Part shown: one piece after another, positions 59,917-64,000 of the stretch
How positions within the stretch are numbered: the stretch's first letter is position 1
Layout of the letters: the number at the start of each line of letters is the position of its first letter
Assembly (NCBI RefSeq): GCF_041435055.1
Contig: NZ_CP108002.1
Span: 4,960,001 to 5,024,000, forward strand
Reading direction: 5' to 3'
DNA: 64,000 nucleotides
Source: Streptomyces sp. NBC_00341
GTDB taxonomy: Bacteria; Actinomycetota; Actinomycetes; Streptomycetales; Streptomycetaceae
Position numbers and translations under genes: made by a program
The notes under the pieces: generated by a model
The model's input: only the letters and a program-made list of their open reading frames with translations
Database searches by the model: none
What the model was told of the DNA's origin: nothing

Positions 59917-60153
59917 TCAGTCCCCGGAGGTGGCCTCTTCCATCCGTCGGCGCAGGCTCAGCGGGCGCATGTCCGTCCACACCGTCTTGATGTGCTCCAG
60001 GCACTCGGCCTTGGTGCCGGCCGTGCCCTCCTGGCGCCAGCCGGCCGGGGTCTCCCGGCCCTCCGGCCAGAGGCTGTACTGCTCCTCGTCGTTGACCACC
60101 ACCAGGTAGGCGCGGTCGTCCTCCTGGTCGTTCCAGCTCTCGTCGCTGCTCAC
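59917..60153 (-). CDS. MbtH-family protein (orphan)
   Basis: 78 residues with the MbtH signature: [36 protein letters not shown] (spread over the last 45 residues). MbtH proteins bind and activate NRPS adenylation domains. No NRPS gene is in the window, so it must serve a cluster elsewhere or be a leftover. Downstream of nothing obvious; upstream of the TetR gene on the same strand, 126 bp away. Confidence 0.93.
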   Translation of the reverse strand: MSSDESWNDQEDDRAYLVVVNDEEQYSLWPEGRETPAGWRQEGTAGTKAECLEHIKTVWTDMRPLSLRRRMEEATSGD

Positions 60154-60409
60154 GCCGTCTCCTCATCGCTCGTCGGCCGGTTCGCCGACCCGTTGAACGA
60201 CATGGCGGGGTGTTGCGTCACGGACCTCATGAGCACCTGCGGATTCAGGGCACTCAGTCCCAAGCACCTGGCACGGAGAGCCAACGCTTCGCGATCCGGC
60301 CCCTGTCATCGTCCGTATGTGAGCGGTACCGGCCGACAGCACATAGGCCGGTGTCCCCCGTCTGCCGACCGGTACACGGGATACGCACGGTCAACAGGAG
60401 GAAGTCATC

Positions 60410-60814
60410 ATGATCACGAACAGGCGCGTCGCGGCGGCACTGATCAGCGCGGCCGCCGCCCTCACGGCCCTCACCGTCCCTGCCCACGCCGGTACGCCCA
60501 GTGGCGGCGCACAAGCGCTCTCCTGCTACGGCAGCGCCCGCAGCTACACGGGCGAGGCGGGCACCGGTGCCAATGACAACGCGCACTGGCCCAAGCGCGG
60601 CCAGTGGACCAAGGTCAAGGGCAACTGCGACGACATCAACATCAAGACCAACTACACGCGTTCCGTGCGCGTCTGCACACACAGCAAGTGCCACGGATGG
60701 GTCACCGCCCCGAAGGGGAAGTGGACGGTCATCTTCCCCGACTCGACCAAGAACGCCGAGTACTACCTGCAGTTCAAGGGCGTGAACGCCAGCACCGGCC
60801 TGATCGCGGACTGA
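60410..60814 (+). CDS. Small secreted four-cysteine protein
   Basis: 134 residues. Signal peptide (cleavage near AHA, about residue 27), mature domain of about 105 residues with four cysteines (LSCYG, GNCDD, RVCTH, SKCHG), probably two disulfides, and Trp/Lys-rich strands. Looks like a small beta-sandwich; similar Streptomyces secreted proteins have no known role. ATG after GGAGGA. Confidence 0.75.
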   Translation: MITNRRVAAALISAAAALTALTVPAHAGTPSGGAQALSCYGSARSYTGEAGTGANDNAHWPKRGQWTKVKGNCDDINIKTNYTRSVRVCTHSKCHGWVTAPKGKWTVIFPDSTKNAEYYLQFKGVNASTGLIAD

Positions 60815-60832
60815 CCGGCCCGAGCATCGTGC

Positions 60833-61819
60833 CTACGGGCGGGGCCCGCGCCTGCCGGGCCCCATGCCCAGGTGACGGTATTCGCTGGGGGGCATGCCGT
60901 ACGTGGCACGGAAGACGCGGGTGAAGTCCGCCGCGCGGGGGAAGCCCCACGCGGCGGCGACCGCGTGGATGGGGCGGGCGGCCAGCGCGGGGTTGGTCAG
61001 GTCGCGCCGGACACCGTCGAGCCGCTGCTGGCGGATCCAGGCGGTGACCGTGGCGCCCTGGCGCTCGAAGACGCGGTGCAGGGTGCGCAGGGAGATGTGG
61101 TGGGCGGCGGCGATCCGGTGCGGCGTCAGCCCGGGATCGCCCAGGTGCTGCCGGACGTAGCTGTGGATGCGGGTGGCGAGCGCCTCGGGATGGGCCTCCG
61201 GCGGGGTCGTCTCGTCGAGGTGGTGGGCGAGCAGCGCCGCCGTCAGATCGAGGGTCACCACCCCGAGCCGCTCGGCGTCGGCGGGCCCGCAGGCGGCGGA
61301 TTCGGTGGTCAGCCGGGTGAGGAACTGGGCGAGGAGCGCGCCGAGTCCCGCTCGCCCGGAGAACGGCAGCGTGAGTAATCGGTCCGCGGCCGCCCTGGGC
61401 AGGGGCAGCATCGCCTGGGGGAAGAGCACTTCCATCATGGTGACCGGCTCGTGCTCGGTGCCCATCCTGGTGCGCAGGGGCAGTGAGGTGCTGGACAGCA
61501 TCAGGTCGCCCGCGCCCAACTGGATCTCCCGGCCGGCGTGGACGGCACCGGCTCTGCCGCGCTGGTGGAAGGTGAGGTTGTACAGCTCCGGATCGGACCG
61601 CCGGATCAGCCTCGGGGTGCGGTCCGAGCGAAGAGCCGGGTAGGTGAGGGCGAACACACTCACCGGGCCCAGGCCCAGCACCCGTAACGTCGCCCGGAAG
61701 TCGTCGGTCTGCTCGGAATCCACCACGTTGGGCGCGTGGCTGTCGCATGCCATGTCCCGCCAGCACGCGAACCGTTCCGCCTCCGGCAGCTCCTGCCAGC
61801 GGAACACCGTCTCGTCCAC
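60833..61819 (-). CDS. AraC-family regulator with AraC-binding-like N-terminal domain
   Basis: 328 residues. N-terminal cupin-like sensing domain (RIIRRSDPELYNLTFHQRGRAG region) and two C-terminal helix-turn-helix units (LGDPGLTPHRIAAAHHISLRTLHRVF and HAVAAAWGFPRAADFTRVFRATYGMPPSEYR, in pieces). ATG start. Convergent with the small secreted protein, 18 bp apart. Target unknown. Confidence 0.88.
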   Translation of the reverse strand: MDETVFRWQELPEAERFACWRDMACDSHAPNVVDSEQTDDFRATLRVLGLGPVSVFALTYPALRSDRTPRLIRRSDPELYNLTFHQRGRAGAVHAGREIQLGAGDLMLSSTSLPLRTRMGTEHEPVTMMEVLFPQAMLPLPRAAADRLLTLPFSGRAGLGALLAQFLTRLTTESAACGPADAERLGVVTLDLTAALLAHHLDETTPPEAHPEALATRIHSYVRQHLGDPGLTPHRIAAAHHISLRTLHRVFERQGATVTAWIRQQRLDGVRRDLTNPALAARPIHAVAAAWGFPRAADFTRVFRATYGMPPSEYRHLGMGPGRRGPRP

Positions 61820-62052
61820 GTCTCCCCCTTCGGTGGCACGTCATCAGAGCCGGACAAAAGCCAGCAAACTCGTGGAAGGCCTTGAACACAAGGGAGCGAA
61901 AGAGCACTTGGCGGGGACTGACTCCACGCGGGCGTACGGTGGCGAAGCCCGGGAACCGTCACGCGCGGGTGCCTGCTGCCGTCGCCGTCCGGCCCCTCTC
62001 GTATCGTCGTGTCGCCGGAGACACATCCGGGCGTAACGGGGAGGGAAAGCGC

Positions 62053-62790
62053 ATGGCGTTCGGGAGGAACCGGCAGGTCGAGCCCTTCGAGCCGGAGCAC
62101 TGGGACGCGATCACCCAGTTCACGGTCGGCCGGATGATGCGGCGCACGGTGCGGAAGTCGACGCGGGGCGAGGGCGCGCACGCGGTGCGGTTCATGAGGA
62201 TGCGCGGGGGCGACGAGTACATGGTCCCCGGCGTCTACATCGTCCCCGAGGACCCGGCCGTGGCGCTCGCCAAGGGCGGGTTCCGGCTCTTCGAGGACGA
62301 GGCCGCCCGGCAACTGCTGTGCACGGTGCTCCCGGACGGCTCCGACCGCTACCGGGTGTCGGACGCCGCGGGGCGGGATCTCGGCTCGGTCCGCCGCACC
62401 CCGGTCACCAAGCGGTTCAGCCAGCACGGCCTGTGGCTGGAACAGCCCGGCCACCCGGCGATCGTGGCCCCCCGCAACTGGGCGAAGGGCGGCGCGAAGG
62501 CCTCCCTGGGGCGCGGGGTGGGGCATGTCGTCGAGGGCGTCGTCGACTCCGTGCTGTCCTTCGGGTCGGACGAGACGGCGGGCTCCGAGGGGGGCCTGAC
62601 GCCGCTGGTCTGGGTGCTCGGAGCGGACGGGGCAGACGAGGCGCACGGGCAGGAAGTGCTGACCTTCCCGCGCAGCACCCACGGCGACCGCTGGTACTTC
62701 ATCAAGCACGGCGGCCCGCTCGACAAGCGTCTCGCGTTCGCCCTGGCCGTGGTGCGTGAGAGTGAGATCTTCCGCGCCGACCAGCGCTGA
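62053..62790 (+). CDS. Conserved hypothetical protein
   Basis: 245 residues, no signal peptide. A basic, partly beta-rich protein beginning MAFGRNRQVEPFEPEHW. I recognise no domain. ATG after GAGGGAA. Divergent from the AraC gene, with a 233-bp spacer in which I see no clear element. Confidence 0.65.
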   Translation: MAFGRNRQVEPFEPEHWDAITQFTVGRMMRRTVRKSTRGEGAHAVRFMRMRGGDEYMVPGVYIVPEDPAVALAKGGFRLFEDEAARQLLCTVLPDGSDRYRVSDAAGRDLGSVRRTPVTKRFSQHGLWLEQPGHPAIVAPRNWAKGGAKASLGRGVGHVVEGVVDSVLSFGSDETAGSEGGLTPLVWVLGADGADEAHGQEVLTFPRSTHGDRWYFIKHGGPLDKRLAFALAVVRESEIFRADQR

Positions 62791-62870
62791 GCGGGGGCCT
62801 GTCAGAGGCGGGTGCCACGATTCAGGGGCGAGCGCCGTGAGCCGACCACCCCTATGCACCGGGAGCACCC

Positions 62871-63260
62871 ATGAGGATCCACCTGACCAGCGTCTTCGTC
62901 GACGACCAGGAGAAGGCCCTGCGTTTCTACACGGACGTGCTGGGCTTCGTGAAGAAGCACGACGTACCGGTCGGCGCGGACCGCTGGATCACCGTGGTCT
63001 CGCCGGACGCCCCCGACGGGACCGAACTGCTGCTGGAGCCCAACGGCCATCCGGCGGTGAAGCCGTACACGACGGCCCTGGTCAAGGACGGCATCCCGGC
63101 CACCTCCTTCGCCGTGGACGACGTGCACGCGGAGTTCGACCGGCTGCGCGGACTCGGCGTGCGCTTCACCCAGGAGCCGGCGGAGATGGGCCCGGTCACC
63201 ACCGCCGTCCTGGACGACACCTGCGGCAACCTGATCCAGATCATGCACACGGGGTCCTAG
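62871..63260 (+). CDS. VOC-family (glyoxalase/bleomycin-resistance fold) protein
   Basis: 129 residues, one VOC module: MRIHLTSVFVDDQEKALRFYTDVLGF, then SFAVDDVHAEFDRLRGLGVRF and a C-terminal GNLIQIM. Metal-binding His/Glu pattern fits glyoxalase-like enzymes or binding proteins. Its stop codon overlaps the stop of the convergent quinone reductase in a shared CTAG. Confidence 0.9.
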   Translation: MRIHLTSVFVDDQEKALRFYTDVLGFVKKHDVPVGADRWITVVSPDAPDGTELLLEPNGHPAVKPYTTALVKDGIPATSFAVDDVHAEFDRLRGLGVRFTQEPAEMGPVTTAVLDDTCGNLIQIMHTGS

Positions 63261-64000
63261 CGGTCCAGGTGTATGGCGAACCCCGTGCGGTTCGCGGGCT
63301 CCAGGCCCTCCTTCAGGTGCAGCGAGGGGATCTCGTAGTCACCGAAGTTCTGCCGCCGGAACGGGATCGGCTCGGTCGACTCCAGGGTGAGCAGGCGCTC
63401 TTGCCATGCCTTGGCGGCGTCCGCGTACTCCTCGCCGTTCATCCGGTCCGTGCCGTGCAGCACGAACGGCGGGAGCACCTCGATGCCCGGGTAGAACAGG
63501 ACGCCGTGGTGGATCGGGAACAGCAGGTCGTCGATCGGGCCGTTGATCCCGCGAGCGGCGTAGTGCGCCTCCGGGCCGCCGACGGTCACCGAGAGCAGGG
63601 CCCGCCTGCCCGCGAGGGTGCCCTCGCCGTAGCGATCGCCGTACTTGGTGGCGCTGTGCTCACCGACGCCGTACGCGAAGTGGTACGTGAACACCCGGTC
63701 CACCCACCCCTTCAGGATCGCGGGCATCGAGTACCACCACAGCGGGAACTGGAAGATGATCGTGTCGGCCCACAGCAGCTTCTCCTGCTCGGCGCGCACG
63801 TCCGGGGTGAGCGTCCCGGTGTCGAAGGCCCGGCCCGAGTCCCGGGCGACCTTCAGCGGGCTGGAGGCGGCGGGGCCGTAGTCCGAGGCGTCCGCGACCG
63901 CCTTCCAGTTCATCGCGTACAGATCACTCACCCGCACCTCGTGCCCCGCCGCTTCCAGAGTGGACACCGCGAGGTCCTTCAGTGAGCCGTTGAGCGACTG
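63257..64000 (-). CDS. NAD(P)H:quinone oxidoreductase, flavodoxin fold (5' end cut by window)
   Basis: Partial, at least 247 residues; the frame is open to the window edge (QSLNGSLKDLA precedes the visible body). Flavodoxin-like fold with LYAMNWKAVAD, FQFPLWWYSMPAILKGWVDRVF, HHGVLFYPG, typical of MdaB/NQO1-like FAD or FMN reductases. Two-electron reduction of quinones in the cytoplasm. True start lies beyond 64000. Confidence 0.9.
   Translation of the reverse strand, partial: QSLNGSLKDLAVSTLEAAGHEVRVSDLYAMNWKAVADASDYGPAASSPLKVARDSGRAFDTGTLTPDVRAEQEKLLWADTIIFQFPLWWYSMPAILKGWVDRVFTYHFAYGVGEHSATKYGDRYGEGTLAGRRALLSVTVGGPEAHYAARGINGPIDDLLFPIHHGVLFYPGIEVLPPFVLHGTDRMNGEEYADAAKAWQERLLTLESTEPIPFRRQNFGDYEIPSLHLKEGLEPANRTGFAIHLDR

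Noticed and set aside
59917..60153. Edge of an NRPS gene cluster
   Set aside because: Apart from MbtH there is no adenylation, carrier or condensation domain within the window.

Overview
The window is high-GC actinobacterial chromosome and almost certainly comes from a Streptomyces. Evidence: strong GC bias at third codon positions, many GTG starts, lipobox and Tat-type secreted proteins, MbtH, DasR-type operators, a SoxR box, a BldD-like box upstream of a GAF-PAS-GGDEF protein, and groEL2 under CIRCE control. The order SoxR-target reductase, hbpS/senSR, terD, arfB, cdgB, nagKA, otsBA, gpgS, metM-metO, csp, groEL2 resembles, from memory, the S. coelicolor block around SCO4266-SCO4296. In that species the contractile injection system (CIS) locus lies just to the left of this block. 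The sequence is a single contig window with no rRNA, tRNA, CRISPR or prophage that I could see.

Layout. 1-8 kb: accessory genes, namely a lipoprotein and CGNR regulator pair, unknown proteins, a secreted papain-like protease with a membrane-anchored partner, and a 579-residue protein whose N-terminus looks like that of CIS cargo proteins. 6.8-17.7 kb: oxidoreductases and regulators, including a SoxR-box-controlled quinone reductase and two divergent TetR/alcohol-dehydrogenase-type modules, each with paired palindromic operators. 17.8-21.2 kb: a truncated XRE gene beside a palindrome, the first copy of a 1.1-kb repeat that carries a winged-helix/zinc-ribbon gene, then an XRE-TPR regulator and small genes. 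21.3-31.9 kb: the haem/redox-sensing SenS/SenR/HbpS set, ankyrin protein, M1 and M4 peptidases, TerD, the ribosome-rescue factor ArfB, a flavin reductase and the diguanylate cyclase CdgB.

33.2-39.9 kb: amino-sugar catabolism (aldolase, PfkB kinase, NagA-type deacetylase, ROK kinase, SIS isomerase/deaminase) with two DasR-type sites, next to an orphan sugar-binding lipoprotein. 40.4-43.7 kb: trehalose (OtsB, OtsA) and GpgS. 43.8-45.6 kb: a SAM-I riboswitch ahead of a threonine-synthase homologue and a sulfur-carrier protein, which is the MetM/MetO homocysteine route. 46-48 kb: cold-shock protein and GroEL2. 48.3-55.4 kb: secreted hydrolase, GNAT, TauE/SafE exporter, GntR regulator, a three-repeat cytosolic ricin-type lectin and a secreted beta-helix glycosidase. 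55.5-64 kb: DinB, the second (inverted) copy of the 1.1-kb repeat, hydrolase, kinase, TetR, MbtH, small secreted protein, AraC, an unknown protein, VOC protein and a truncated quinone reductase.

Across the window, at least seven genes end inside short tandem duplications that include the stop codon. No feature explains this pattern. All positions and motifs were read by eye. Family names rest on recognisable motifs and memory, not on a database search.
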